This document shows positions 34,343-47,668 of a stretch of 64,000 nucleotides of DNA, piece after piece. This DNA comes from Bisporella sp. PMI_857 (taxonomy: Eukaryota > Ascomycota > Leotiomycetes > Helotiales > Helotiaceae). The translations under genes were made by a program, and so were the position numbers. The notes below the pieces were generated by a model. That model was given only the letters and a program-made list of their open reading frames with translations. It was not told the origin of the DNA and did no database searches. The stretch's first letter is position 1. Every line of letters begins with the position of its first letter. The DNA lies in contig JAJSPD010000015.1 of the NCBI GenBank assembly GCA_021307315.1, forward strand, positions 248,001 to 312,000. The letters are read 5' to 3'.

Positions 34343-35115
34343 TTATTTTTCGCAAACGGCACAGACATGACCGAATTCTGGATTGCCTTGGTCATAGCAC
34401 CGTCCGGACAAGCGACGTGCATGTACCTTCTTTCTCTCCTGGATCTCCTCCCCAATCCAGCTAAGCAGAGTCTGAGTTTCGTTGATGCCGCCAACCAAGC
34501 GTACGAGCTCGACCTCTTCTGATGATTTGAGATAATTGTGGTTTCCAACTTGAGAGAAGCGTAGCCTCTCTAGACAACGTTCGTCTTCAGCCTGAGTTGC
34601 GAGAGTGATACATAGCAATCCTTCAAGGCAAGTATATCGCGGACTAAGTAACTCATAGAGCTGGGTGGTGTATTTCTGGCCATCAGGCAGGCTAGAATGC
34701 AATGTTTTCTGAGACCAATCAGTGTCGTGACGTTCTCAACTACTCCGGAGACTAACCTTTTGCAGCCATTTGTACAACTCTTCTTTCCCCCTCTCTTCTC
34801 TACCAGAAGCTTCTCGTTTCTTCAGCTCTCTCTGGGCCTTGTCGAGTTGGTACTTAGGCGCGTATGCCGTGACCATTATTCCCAGCTCATGGCTGTATAC
34901 AGTCAAACCTGGTTATATCGGAACTCGTTGTATCGGAAACCCCTGTATATCGGAATGAACCTTGGATCCGCCGAGCTTTTGGTAGTTATAATAGACCTCG
35001 TTATATCGGAAGGTTGGTTTAGCACCGAGCATTCGGATATAACCAGGTTTGACTGTAGTTCCCACTTTATGTTGTTTGAGTAAGTCAGCGAGAAGAACGT
35101 CCTGACGCGTCTGAA
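34343..35115 (-). pseudogene. degenerate hypothetical gene carrying a MITE
   Basis: Coding-like minus-strand pieces are visible. 35115-35058 reads RYVQTRQDVLLADLLKQHK after a CGCAG acceptor. 34891-34757 (HELGIMVTAYAPKYQLDKAQREL, then a Lys/Glu-rich helix ending KWLQK) is joined by a clean 48-nt intron (34756-34709) to 34708-34343, which ends VCAVCEK. Between the first two lies a 156-bp MITE. Removing it does not rejoin the frames unless an intron is invoked there (TACAG follows the element). Upstream remnants (35200-35330) contain a stop within otherwise coding-like LALRSIVYDIALPEGF. No start codon or family could be identified. Most likely a dying gene. Confidence 0.4.
34900..35055. mobile_element. 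156-bp MITE with 26-bp inverted ends and TA target duplication (pogo/Tc1-mariner type)
   Basis: The left end CAGTCAAACCTGGTTATATC is matched in inverse at the right end. The repeats agree over about 24 bases with one mismatch. The dinucleotide TA flanks both sides (34898-34899 and 35056-35057). The interior repeats TATATCGGAA-like units several times and encodes no transposase, so it is non-autonomous. TA duplication plus CAGT...ACTG ends fit the pogo/Fot branch of Tc1-mariner. The autonomous parent is not in this window. Confidence 0.85.
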
Positions 35116-35784
35116 CATATCTGCGAGTGAAATGAATGTTACTCGAGCTCTAAAGTATTTAATGTAACAAGGTAAGCAGCGTGACTAATAGGAGAGGCGA
35201 TGTCAGTGAATAGTCATATCAAGGCATATTTTCCTGTGCGTGAGAAAAGCCCTCGGGAAGTGCAATATCGTAGACAATGCTACGGAGAGCCAGTTATGCA
35301 TCATCTTTTTGGCTCCTTTGTGAATGACGTCGGTAGGGCGAGATCCCTTGATGCAGGTGGCAGTAAGCTAGGAAGTTCTAACTGTCCGTGATCACAAAAT
35401 CCAGATTGGAGGTGAATGTGATGTTAAACCATTCTTCCGCAATCTGGGCAGCACTGAGCATAACGACTCTAGCATGTACTCAGATAATAATAAACCTGAG
35501 CGCTTCAAGGCTTTTATAATAAGAATATAGCAATGATTGCTAAAATCCATTCTAAGATGTTGGGGAAGCTCTGCAATGAAAAGATCAAAGCAGTGAATAA
35601 TGCGGATACATTCACCTTTGGAATATTCTACTAAGCAACAATAAGTTTAAAAATTGAATGCTAGGTTGCCTAACGATACCACGATAAGCAACAACTTGTT
35701 CCTCTTTATGTAAAAGTAAATTGAAATTGAAATTGAAATTTTCTTGATGAAAACCTTACCTATCACCTAGCTTCGAAAGTCATC
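35116..35784. other. intergenic / remnants and promoter
   Basis: The first half holds frame-broken remnants of the gene at 34.3-35.1 kb. The second is the promoter of the alpha/beta-barrel gene, with a triple GAAATT direct repeat near 35717-35740. Confidence 0.4.
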
Positions 35785-36426
35785 ATGACAAACGCCACCA
35801 ATGGAAGCGAAATCGCTTTACTTCCAGAACCCACATCGACGAAGCTGGTGAAGCATGTGAGTTTCGCGTCGACACCTGAAATAAGAGATATTACCCCCGC
35901 CACATCAGTGGAGTTGACAGAGGAGGAGAAACAAGAGGAAACTTGCAACAAGAATCATATTGGAGATCCAATTCGTATTATGCGAATCTATGAGCCGAAG
36001 CCAGAAAAATACGAGGAGGTAAAGCAGTCTTGCACAAAGATATAGCATTCTTGATTAAAGGCTGAGCATTCTTCTTAGGTCATGGAAAGGCTGGTTGATT
36101 TTGCAGAGACCGTTGGCAAAGAACAAGGCGAGCTGTGTTTGAAATACGAAATATACCACACCAGTGACTTTAGGCTTATATCTCTGGAGATGTGTATGTC
36201 ACCTACCTAAGACCTGAAGATAGAGGCACTAATTGAACTCACGCCAGATCGTCATCACGCTGCCGCCTTTGCCCACATTGCAACTCAAGCTTACATGGAA
36301 CTTCAAACAGATTTGATTGATTTCAAGCTGCTACGAAAAGATGGCAAGTTCTCCCTTTTCATAGAGTATCGAGAATATAGCATTTGCTATCGCGATACGA
36401 ACTGGTGGAACGATTTCGTAATGTGA
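35785..36426 (+). CDS. ABM-like dimeric alpha/beta-barrel protein
   Basis: Exons are 35785-36018, 36079-36193 and 36248-36426, 175 residues. An unusual N-terminal extension of about 60 polar residues (LVKHVSFASTPEIRDITPATSVEL) precedes the core. The core starts with RIMRIYEPKPEKYEEV and has the secondary structure of the antibiotic-biosynthesis-monooxygenase fold: strand, VMERLVDFAETV helix, CLKYEIYHTSDFRLISLEMY strands, RHHAAAFAHIATQAYMEL helix, then a terminal strand (FSLFIEYREYSICYRD). Enzymes of this fold act on quinones or polyketides, but several members only bind ligand. Both introns are needed to keep the frame. Substrate unknown; family assignment by pattern only. Confidence 0.6.
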
Positions 36427-37010
36427 TGTGTAGTTCCAACTACAAGCGTTACTAGATCGTTATTTTTTGATAAGAGTGTATGGCTGACATGTATACTTGT
36501 AGCTTCAAGCCAGGCAATCGTGCCAGTAGGCGGATTCGATAGCACAAGCATGCTCGAAGGTACTGTCATCGGTTATGAATAATCAAGTAAAGTTATGGGA
36601 TGATGGAGCATATATCTGTGCCATAAGGTGGTGGTTTGGAGAGAGTCTGAATTCCGAGTCACGAGATAAATCTTAAGGACAGTAGATTGTTGACTCCAAG
36701 AGGCCTTACCTGACGCATGCTGTCGTACAAATTTCCACTCTCAATGCAAAAGATCGTTTCCTTATTATGGCACATCCTGATGATTGATCACTTGCTGGGA
36801 TCCTTAAGTCTATTCAGCTTGAGGTGAGGTTTAAAAAGTGGATTCACCTATGGCTTGGCACAAAACCACTTAACGCGAAAGAGCGCGACCCTACCTTACG
36901 CGTTTCGCGTTTTAATCTCAAGACCTCCTGAATCCCTTTACATCAACACAAAATTGTGCGCCGCCCACTTCACAACAATTTTTTTTGAATAGTACAATCG
37001 TAACATAATA
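36427..37010. other. intergenic between the barrel gene and MCM3
   Basis: The 3' flank of the barrel gene, then the MCM3 promoter. The cell-cycle boxes at 36874-36909 are listed separately. No other gene. Confidence 0.5.
36874..36909. promoter_or_regulatory. MCB/SCB-like cell-cycle boxes upstream of MCM3
   Basis: CGCGAAA (36874-36880), ACGCGT (36898-36903) and inverted TTTCGCG (36903-36909) lie about 100-140 bases before the MCM3 start codon. ACGCGT is the MluI cell-cycle box bound by MBF, and CGCGAAA is the related SCB core. Established knowledge: MBF drives G1/S expression of replication genes, including MCMs. The clustering here supports that for this gene. Confidence 0.7.
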
Positions 37011-39785
<2,775 letters not shown>

Positions 39786-40291
39786 ACCGAGCGCATTGCG
39801 CTTTCTGGGGAAAGGCGCTTCTATATAGATCGGCGTTGGTGCTATGTTGAATGATGCTGGAGTTGTTATGTATGCTGTAATGATCACGTGTTATGGAAGA
39901 TTGGTACATCCTTATTAAGAAATCCAGCCTTTTCTAATGATACTTCGTGACGTAACCGCCCTTTGTGTTGTTGATATTCAAATAAATATAGGGCACCTCA
40001 CACTACGAGGCAGAGGCTTGAAGATTAGTGGGATATGGCTAGCCAAGACGAGCACCTAAAATATCGGTTTCAGACGAGCAGACGCACTTCGTCAACCTGC
40101 CTGATGAAAAGGTCTGTCAGGAAACCACAACGCTTATTTCATCTATGATAGACGTGCTAGAGTCATATGCTATTCTTGGAGTTCCTGCATCTATGTGTGT
40201 CATAAAACTTTTGGGGTATACTTGTCGAGCCATATGTTGCAATAGACGCCTCTATGCTCTGGCATAGCTCCTGTTGTTCAATATCGAATAT
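39786..40291. other. intergenic with one unexplained open stretch
   Basis: The 3' flank of MCM3. At about 40051-40267 a plus frame stays open for over 60 codons (DEQTHFVNLPDEKVCQETTTLISSM... in part). It has coding-like composition but no early ATG. It may be an exon or remnant upstream of the DUF1308 gene; not supported as a gene. Confidence 0.35.
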
Positions 40292-42032
40292 ATGATTATG
40301 GCTAATATGGGTACTCCAGCTCTGAGTTTACAGCAAAGAGTCGATTCTCTACGGGGAGATCTAAACGTAGTAAGTAGAACACTCAAAATAAGCTCATTCA
40401 CGGCCGTGAATGACCCCACTCTTCTGAAAGAAAAATGCTTACATTTTTGTCTTCCAGTTGGAAACTCATTTGGCGGGTAGCGAAAAGTACCAGGCGCTTT
40501 GGAAAGATGGATTTTCCCGAATTTTCAAACATCTAGACACTCCCATGAATGACGATGATGGTTCCTTGCTCAGAAATGAGACCTTATGGTCAATCGCAAA
40601 GAACTGTACTGGTATCACTGAGATTCGAAAAGGCTCTGCCCTGTATCCTCGAGGCGAGATGAAAGATAGGAAGAAAACCGGGATCACGCAAACGAACACT
40701 TCTATGATTGATATCGTATGTAAGAATGGCGCGGAGTGGATTCGGATCAATAACACAACCACTGATAGAGCCATGTGGGGTTTTGTGAACGCTGGTCAGT
40801 TTTTGCATGTACTTGATCGCTACGAATGTGCCAATGCACAGGTGTAGCTGACTATACGTAATGATAGGTTACGGAGAAGATGATAGTGAGAGCGACCAAG
40901 ATGAGGATGATGTTGATGATCCCTCAGGCTTCATTAAGGAGGCGAGGTTGCTTTTACAGGCTTCAAAGCTCGCATTATACCGCTGTCAGCACCCGAAAGT
41001 CAAAATCATTTTCCCTCGACTTCGTCTACATGAACTAGGAAAAGTAAAGCTCTGTAACCCAAAGCTTGTGTTGAAGGTTTTCGAACGTATGAAAGCTATG
41101 GGTATCACAGTCCAGTTGGCTCATGAGCTCCCGGACCAGCAAAATATCGAGGACGTCGTTCCAAGAATGGTTGCCCCTGACTACACAGATATTTCCGAAA
41201 CTCTCAATCTCGATACAACCATACTTCTTGCGTTAGTTAGCGATATCTCCAATGGCCAAGTGGAGGCTCAAGATTGGCATCATGAGTATATCTCTGTGCA
41301 GATAAAGCTAGAAAAGTGTACGCGGCTTTTACCTGATCATATATGGCCCATAATCTGCAAAAGACAGCTTGTGTGTACTCAAGAAGCATATGATACAATG
41401 CAGCTAATAGTAGACACCATCGGCACGGAAACTGAGAAACATAGGGCAGCCCTATTGTTCGCGCAGCTTGGAGCAACACTGAAGTCGTCAGAGCGAATAC
41501 CAGCATTCCAGGCTCTCTGCGACTACGCAGTTCCTAAGACTTGGTCCTTGCCAATCAAAGTGGTTGATATCGACTTTCAAGGTACGTTGCAGCCCGAAGT
41601 TCTCTATCATTAGCTTAGTAGCTGTCCTCCACCTCAAGGAGCGTGCACTAAACTTTCAACTTTCAGTAATTAGATCTAGTTTGCCACAAACGACGGCTCT
41701 CCCAATATTCGAAGCATGTAGCTTATCTCATGGGAAGAAGAGTACCAAAGACATTCCAGTTAATGCTTCCATCTTCTTTTATGGATGGAGCGAGAGAATC
41801 ACTACACTTAGTACGTATTTGCTTTTAATCTTTCATAGGAACAATCATGCTGTACTAATTTATATATGCTATAGCCAGCAATGCAGATGTATCGAGATCC
41901 ATAGAACATATAATTAGAGATGCCAACGATGATCACAGCATTAGACCAGATATATGGGCTTTGCCATATACAAGGTCTCTGGTTGGAAAAGAGAAGCAAA
42001 ATAACAAGAACGCACGCTCAAATAAATGTTGA
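40292..42032 (+). CDS. DUF1308 domain protein, five exons
   Basis: Exons are 40292-40369, 40458-40794, 40868-41581, 41667-41810 and 41875-42032. All introns are GT..AG and every phase closes; 476 residues. A second ATG two codons on (40298) is an equally good start. The N-terminus is a helical region (ALSLQQRVDSLRGDL; YQALWKDGFSRIFKHL). The DUF1308 body contains IRKGSALYPRGE, MIDIVCKNGAEWIRI, an acidic linker (DSESDQDEDDVDDP) and NLDTTILLALVSDISNG, the family signature with an acidic pocket that resembles PIN-like folds. The C-terminus ends in a basic tail. Function in fungi is uncharacterised to my knowledge; the nuclease-like fold is inference. The gene is intact. Confidence 0.8.
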
Positions 42033-42785
42033 GGAAGCTTTTGGAAACTGAAAATAACTCAAGCCTACGTATCAAAGTAGATTTTGTGAAGAATTAAACC
42101 ATCCAAGGGTGGATTTTGAAACGCCTCCAAAGTTTCTTCAGCAGCATGTGCTATGGTGTTGCTTCAATAAGTTTGACAAAACCTTCCATTCCCCTTTGGC
42201 TCGAGTCGTGGATGGATCGTCTTATTGGTAGGAGTTTGCTGCCCGGAAGAACGAGGAGGTGACGATGGAGATGCCGCTGAGTGATTTCTGGGTCAATGCT
42301 ATCTAGTATGAGATGCGTATAGTTTGATCTTCATCTTAATCACACCCGACCATCGAGTATAAATGGACCTTAGGATACTGCTCACAGGAAGGGGCTAGAA
42401 TTATTCTACGATTGCAATCATTAAAGTTTTGCGATCGCACCAAGGGAGTTGTGGTTATTATCGAAATTGTGTGGTGATAGTGATATATACATATCTTAAT
42501 GAATTTTTTTAGGAAGGCATTTCTTTTATAATCATCAAAGAGGAAGATAGAGTTTGACCAACGTTGAATATGTCAATCTTGACCACTGTATAGGACATCC
42601 ACCGCCAATAAAATGCCCCAAGAGCAACTGTGCGGCAAAGCCACAATTTTGACCGTGGTGCAAGAAAAATGCGATCGGGTAGCCTATCTGGTACCTATTG
42701 CAGGGGTCATGGCTCATGTGTGATGCCGTCGCCATTGTAAATCTCCTCGTCTTTCCACTCGACACAAATATTATCAACTTCCGAC
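42033..42785. other. intergenic between the DUF1308 gene and the RGS-LOV pseudogene
   Basis: No gene supported. The stretch holds the 3' flank of the DUF1308 gene and the former promoter of the photoreceptor pseudogene. Confidence 0.45.
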
Positions 42786-44718
42786 ATGTCGTTTAGTGCA
42801 GCATTCAGCACAGACCGCAATATGCTTACTAGTTCCAGAACAACATTCAGTCCGCGCCAGATTTTCTCATGCATCCCTGTTAAAGACTACAGACTTCGAG
42901 ATTACATCTACATGTCGCATTATCAAAAAAGGATCTAGGTAGAAACAGATTCCTTACAACCATGGGACTTCCTGCAGTTCCCAATCACTAAACCTGAAAG
43001 CGATGCGGTTAGCCGAATGCATGGAAGCCTGAACATTGTCGACCGTGCTCTTACTGAGGCTAAGCGCTTACATCCTGCATTACTGCATGAACGATTTTCC
43101 CTTTCTTTTCGTAAGTTCAGGAGCTTAAAGAAACATTATCGGGATGCCCGAGTCCATTGATCGAGTCATCTATGAGGCACTTTCTCTCAAACAAATAGCC
43201 TCTGGCAATGTGAATGTGAATGCCAGGAGTTCCCGGACAAGCTTTAACAGCACCCCACCATTGCCTACTCTGAGGATTTGGAGTGAAGAAAGCGACGGAC
43301 CATTTTCCTCGAGCTGCACTCACTGAGCTCAAGCAGAATATGTCTCACAATAGCAGTCATGTTCATGGCGATGTGGAAGTCAGTAGAAGAAGGGCCGGCA
43401 CCTTAAACGGATCTACTGGCAGTATGGGTAGCAGTATCACGGACTTCTTCATCACTGAGGTCTTTTGGTTCATTACTCATAACCCTATAATGGCTTATAG
43501 ATTCTTAAGATATTGCCAGAGTAGGAACTTTGGGGAGGCAACGGAGTTTTTGCAAAAGGTATGTGTGTATGTGGATGAATAATTCAAACGCTTGAAGATT
43601 AAAGCACCCAAAAGTATTCTCTTTACTGGTCGTATCACTCATACATTCTTGTAGGTTAATTCATATAATCGATTGCTGGATGACGTTACACAGCCCCTCT
43701 CTAATTTACATACTTCCTACACGTCTTCTGGGGCGCCTCAGCAGATTGATATGTCCAGTCAATTGACCCATCGCGTATCCGCTGACATAAGGAATGCCAC
43801 TCAAAGTATCATCCCGGGTCTCGGGAGTATATTTGCCATGGCCCAGGAAGATGTCGAAAGGACTCTGTTCAGTGATATCTATCCTCGATTTGCGAAGCAT
43901 CAAATGACCACATCCGCAACCCAAGCACTAGCCAATAATCAGGATAAATTTCATGGACTTGGGGATTGCTTTGTTTAACAGATCCTAGTTAAAATATTCT
44001 GGTTCCATGGAAGTTCAAGGCTGGCACAGCAGTATAGTGTAGCGGACAATCCTATTGTGTTTGCATCTATTGGCTTTGTGGTAGTAACTGGGTATAGCCG
44101 TAAGGACATTGTGCCTCGAAATTGTCGTTTTCTGCAAGGCGAAATGACTGACTTCAAAGCCACACATCATCTTCGTGCAGCCATTGACGTAGAGGAAGAT
44201 ACGGTTGAGCTTTTGCTCAATTATCGCAACCTGGCGAGCCATTCTGGAATTTGCTCTATTGCTCACCACTGTTCAATGAACGAGGCAAGGTATCTTTCTT
44301 TCTTGGGGGACAAATTAATTGCAGCACAACTGTCCATTCTCGCACAGATATTCTGAAAGCCCTGAGCGTAGCAGATGGTGACATTGAGATATTAGACGAG
44401 CTTGGGAAGCTCCACCCACCCAGCGTTAAAAGCCAGAATTCTGCGAGGGCCAAGAGTTCTTTTTCCAAAAGTTTCCGCAAGTATACTTCAGCATCAGGAA
44501 GTGTGTAGGTCAGGGACGAGGCTGGTATGGAGCCGGACTTGATGAATAAGTTTGGCAAATTGAGTTTTAAAACACAGGTTAAGGCGTTCTATACTGCATA
44601 TTCAAAGGCGGGTTTTCCTTTCCTGCTATTTTCTGGAGATATTTTGAGGTTTGCACCTCTAACCATTCTCTTCCATAGTGTTTTATTCTACAATTCGATC
44701 CAGCCAACCTCGCGTTGA
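42786..44718 (+). pseudogene. RGS-LOV photoreceptor pseudogene (BcLOV4-like)
   Basis: From ATG 42786 (MSFSAAFSTDRN) the first frame hits TAG at 42936 and goes on coding-like to about 43110. A shift leads to MPESIDRVIYEALSLKQIASG (43144). Another near 43310 leads to the RGS domain (FWFITHNPIMAYRFLRYCQSRN), which still contains a proper intron (43559-43654) and continues to GLGDCF at about 43975. There one T seems lost from a T run and TAA follows. The LOV core is in the next open piece: FVVVTGYSRKDIVPRNCRFLQG keeps the flavin-adduct cysteine (codon 44123-44125). It shifts again near 44230 before EPFWNLLYCSPLFNERGK and FFLGGQINCSTTV. TAG 44506 interrupts the tail, which reads on to 44718. Intact relatives are blue-light-driven membrane-recruited RGS proteins that restrain G-alpha signalling. 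Confidence 0.88.
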
Positions 44719-45557
44719 CCATAAAGCACTACCCGCCTGGCATAATAGCTCTCGCCATGTGGGGCTATAATTCTGACAGCAATCGGAATTTGATCACACG
44801 AAAGAAGTTATATTAGCATGTTCGAGGGAGGAAATGTTCAATAGCCACAGTATCTATGTGGGGAGCTAATATTGGCATTCTATTTTCCAGATGGAGTTCC
44901 CAGAGTATAGAATTACTCATTCAATTCCTTGTCGGACCCTGACACGCTAGTGCTTGGTCTCAATTCCATAGTTTTCATCAGGCAAATCGATCGCAATATC
45001 CACCAATCTGAGCAGGATATTGGGGATCTAAGTAATCAGCAATATCATCAACTCAATCCCTGCGACGAACTTCCAAGTTCTTCTAAATGCTCTAGTTGTG
45101 TGCGCCGAAGCGGCACCCTTCGCCTCGCTTGCTATACAGCAACTAGCTACACCATTTGGTCCTACGCCTCAGTCATTCAACCTGTAAGATCATCGTAGTA
45201 AGAATATCACCCATAGACATTCTCTCAAGTAGCACTTTCCGGCCCAAAGGAACAGAAGGATCCCGTGCTCGCTTAAATAAGGGGTCATCGTTTTTGCGGA
45301 CCCGTGCCTGCCATAGAACGTAGCAATATGCACAATCTGGATTCGATCGGATTTATATACAGTCGATAGCAAGTCTTAACGCCGCTATATGGTAGCCTAG
45401 ATTTCTGTCCACCGTAGCAATGATTTACGCCTTGTCTGAATTGGGTTAGCGCAGATATAAATCAACGCGTGAAGTTATATCCATAGGGATCTGTTCGAAC
45501 TTCGACACCTTCACCTTACCGAGCGCAAATGACGCGATAAGTTCAGCGACAGCAGCG
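44719..45557. other. intergenic, possible further pseudogene tail
   Basis: Short open pieces with stops follow the RGS-LOV pseudogene. Whether the frame at 44929-45198 is part of its C-terminus could not be decided. The rest is promoter for the next gene. Confidence 0.35.
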
Positions 45558-47668
45558 ATGCCTCAAATAATGGAACAATACAATAGCTGTAAGTAATTCA
45601 CCGTGATTCAAAATCTACAAATGATTTTGGACAAGGCGCTAACCTTTAGTCACAACAGCGTTGAAGGAAGCACTCTTCGATCCCTGGATACCCTTGACAG
45701 GTCTAGTCCTCGTGGTGGCGATATTTCACCAGGTTCAAAAATTCTCTAGTCCGTTTGGTAAGACGACAAAGGGCCAGGAGAAGGCGAAGGAGAAGGCGAA
45801 GGCGCTTGCCAGATTGCAAAAGGAGAGAGCTGTTCTAGAGCGTGATTCAAACAAATCGGTTTGCTCAAAGACTTATAATGCAGTTGCCCAACGTGTTCGA
45901 TCTATTCACAACAAGGTACCTAGCTTGAATACTGTCCAGGATTTCGGTGCTAGGATGTACAAAACAGCTCGTGACACCCCCAAGATGTACTGGAGCACTA
46001 AGAAGATCGCTGAGAAGGAAGTCGGTCTATCCTGTTCTAATATCGAAGAGGATGAGAAGGTGTCGCTGCAACATATAACCACTTCAAACTCCAGTGAACT
46101 CTCCCAGTCGGCGAAAAAGAACGCGAAGAACAAGCGACGCAGAAAGGGTTCAAAGAAGAGAGTTGTTTCCCGTGCTGTCTCTGAGCCTGTCTCCGAGTTC
46201 CTAAATCAATGCCAGTCCCAGCCTCAGGCTTTAGTCACTGTAAGTGATATAAAAAAACTCTGAGCCAGTAAGAGCTGACAATTTCTAGCCTGTCATTGAG
46301 TCAGCGAATGTTGAAGAGCCAAGCGCCGATAATTTGCCCAACAAGCTCACCCCAAAGAAGTACATCAACGAATACTTTCTGCCTGTTAGCAAGCAACCTA
46401 GCACCGCAATTCTGCCCCTCCAAAGTTCTCCAGAGAAGCAATGCCCCGCCGAGGCTGTCCCAGAAATTGCGCTCAATAGGCCCTTTCTCGACCGCAGGAC
46501 CGCCAAAACGATGATTGAACGTATAGAAGAGCAACTTAATCACAGCAAGGCCATGATGGAGCAGATGGGATACGCTAGTCTCCCTCGCGGTTTCAATAAC
46601 ATTTCGTCATGTGAGAGCTCAGTGGCACCTTCAGAAAACGAGGATGAAAGTGGCAATGATGAAGAAGCTAGCATCGCTGGCAATGACGGCGCTGGCAATG
46701 AGGAATCATTTGTTGTAGAAGGGCCTATTGCTAGTGAGGATGCGGTTAAGGTAGACAGCAGCGAAGACAAGGAAGGCTCTGGCGACGCGACTGATGAACG
46801 GACTTCTGATGATGGTGGTAGCAATGATGACTCTGAGCGGGACAACCATAACGATGACATTGACGTGGAGCAACTTGCGTCTCATGATGACTGTGAGCAA
46901 TCTAGTTCTGCACAAGTTCAAAGAGAGGCTGTTAAGGATGTCCATCTTGGTTTTGAAGACGACTCTAGGCAATCTATTTCTGAGCAAGTCACGAGAGAGG
47001 ATGCCGTTAACGACTCTGAACAGCTAGTTATGGAGGAGACCGCCGCTCATGACAAGACCTCGAATCTTGATGACAGCTCTGAACAGCGCCACAAAGAGGA
47101 TATAGCCGGTAACAAGCATTCTGAGTTTAATGATGAACATGGTTTCGATGCTCAATCAGAGAGTGGAAGTACATGCTCGTCCTCCTCAGCTAGCGTCACA
47201 TTCATCCTGGACCATAATGTTCCTCAGACCGGATTTGTCATTCAAGCTGGTGGGCAAGGTGATCGTGAGGCGGGAGCCGGGGAACCTGTGTCTGATGCAT
47301 CTAGCTGGCGTGCATTTGAGGCGGAGCTCGAATACTCAGACTACGATGATAGAACAGTTGGCGGCCTGTACGCGATTGTCAACTATGAGTTCAACCGTTC
47401 TTCACCGGATCTTAGCAGCCTCTTTGCAGACGACAGCTCCAGACCCAGCTCTCCTGATACTGTTGCATCTGCGCCACCCGGAATATCACGCCGCCAATAC
47501 CGAGCAGGCAAAGAGGACAAACAGAAGATGCGATATCCATCATCCGTTCGGAGCACTGAGGAGATCGTCTGGTATGACCCATTTCAGCCAAGAGATGCTC
47601 CGGTCAATCGCGTCGAGCCTCTGGCGAGGAGAGCGAGAAGCCAATGGGAGATGGGCCGTAGCTTGTAA
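45558..47668 (+). CDS. hypothetical acidic protein with N-terminal membrane anchor
   Basis: Exons are 45558-45588, 45650-46239 and 46289-47668; 666 residues. After ten residues (MPQIMEQYNS) and a short amphipathic stretch comes one membrane segment at about 22-38 (PWIPLTGLVLVVAIFHQV). A Lys/Glu/Ala helix follows (KGQEKAKEKAKALARLQKERAVLERD). Residues about 180-200 are very basic (KKNAKNKRRRKGSKKR). The middle (about 290-490) is Asp/Glu/Ser-rich and disordered. A more conserved-looking C-terminus has WRAFEAELEYSDYDD and VGGLYAIVNYEFN. I do not recognise a family. Topology suggests a membrane-tethered, mostly cytosolic scaffold-like protein; this is inference. Confidence 0.7.
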
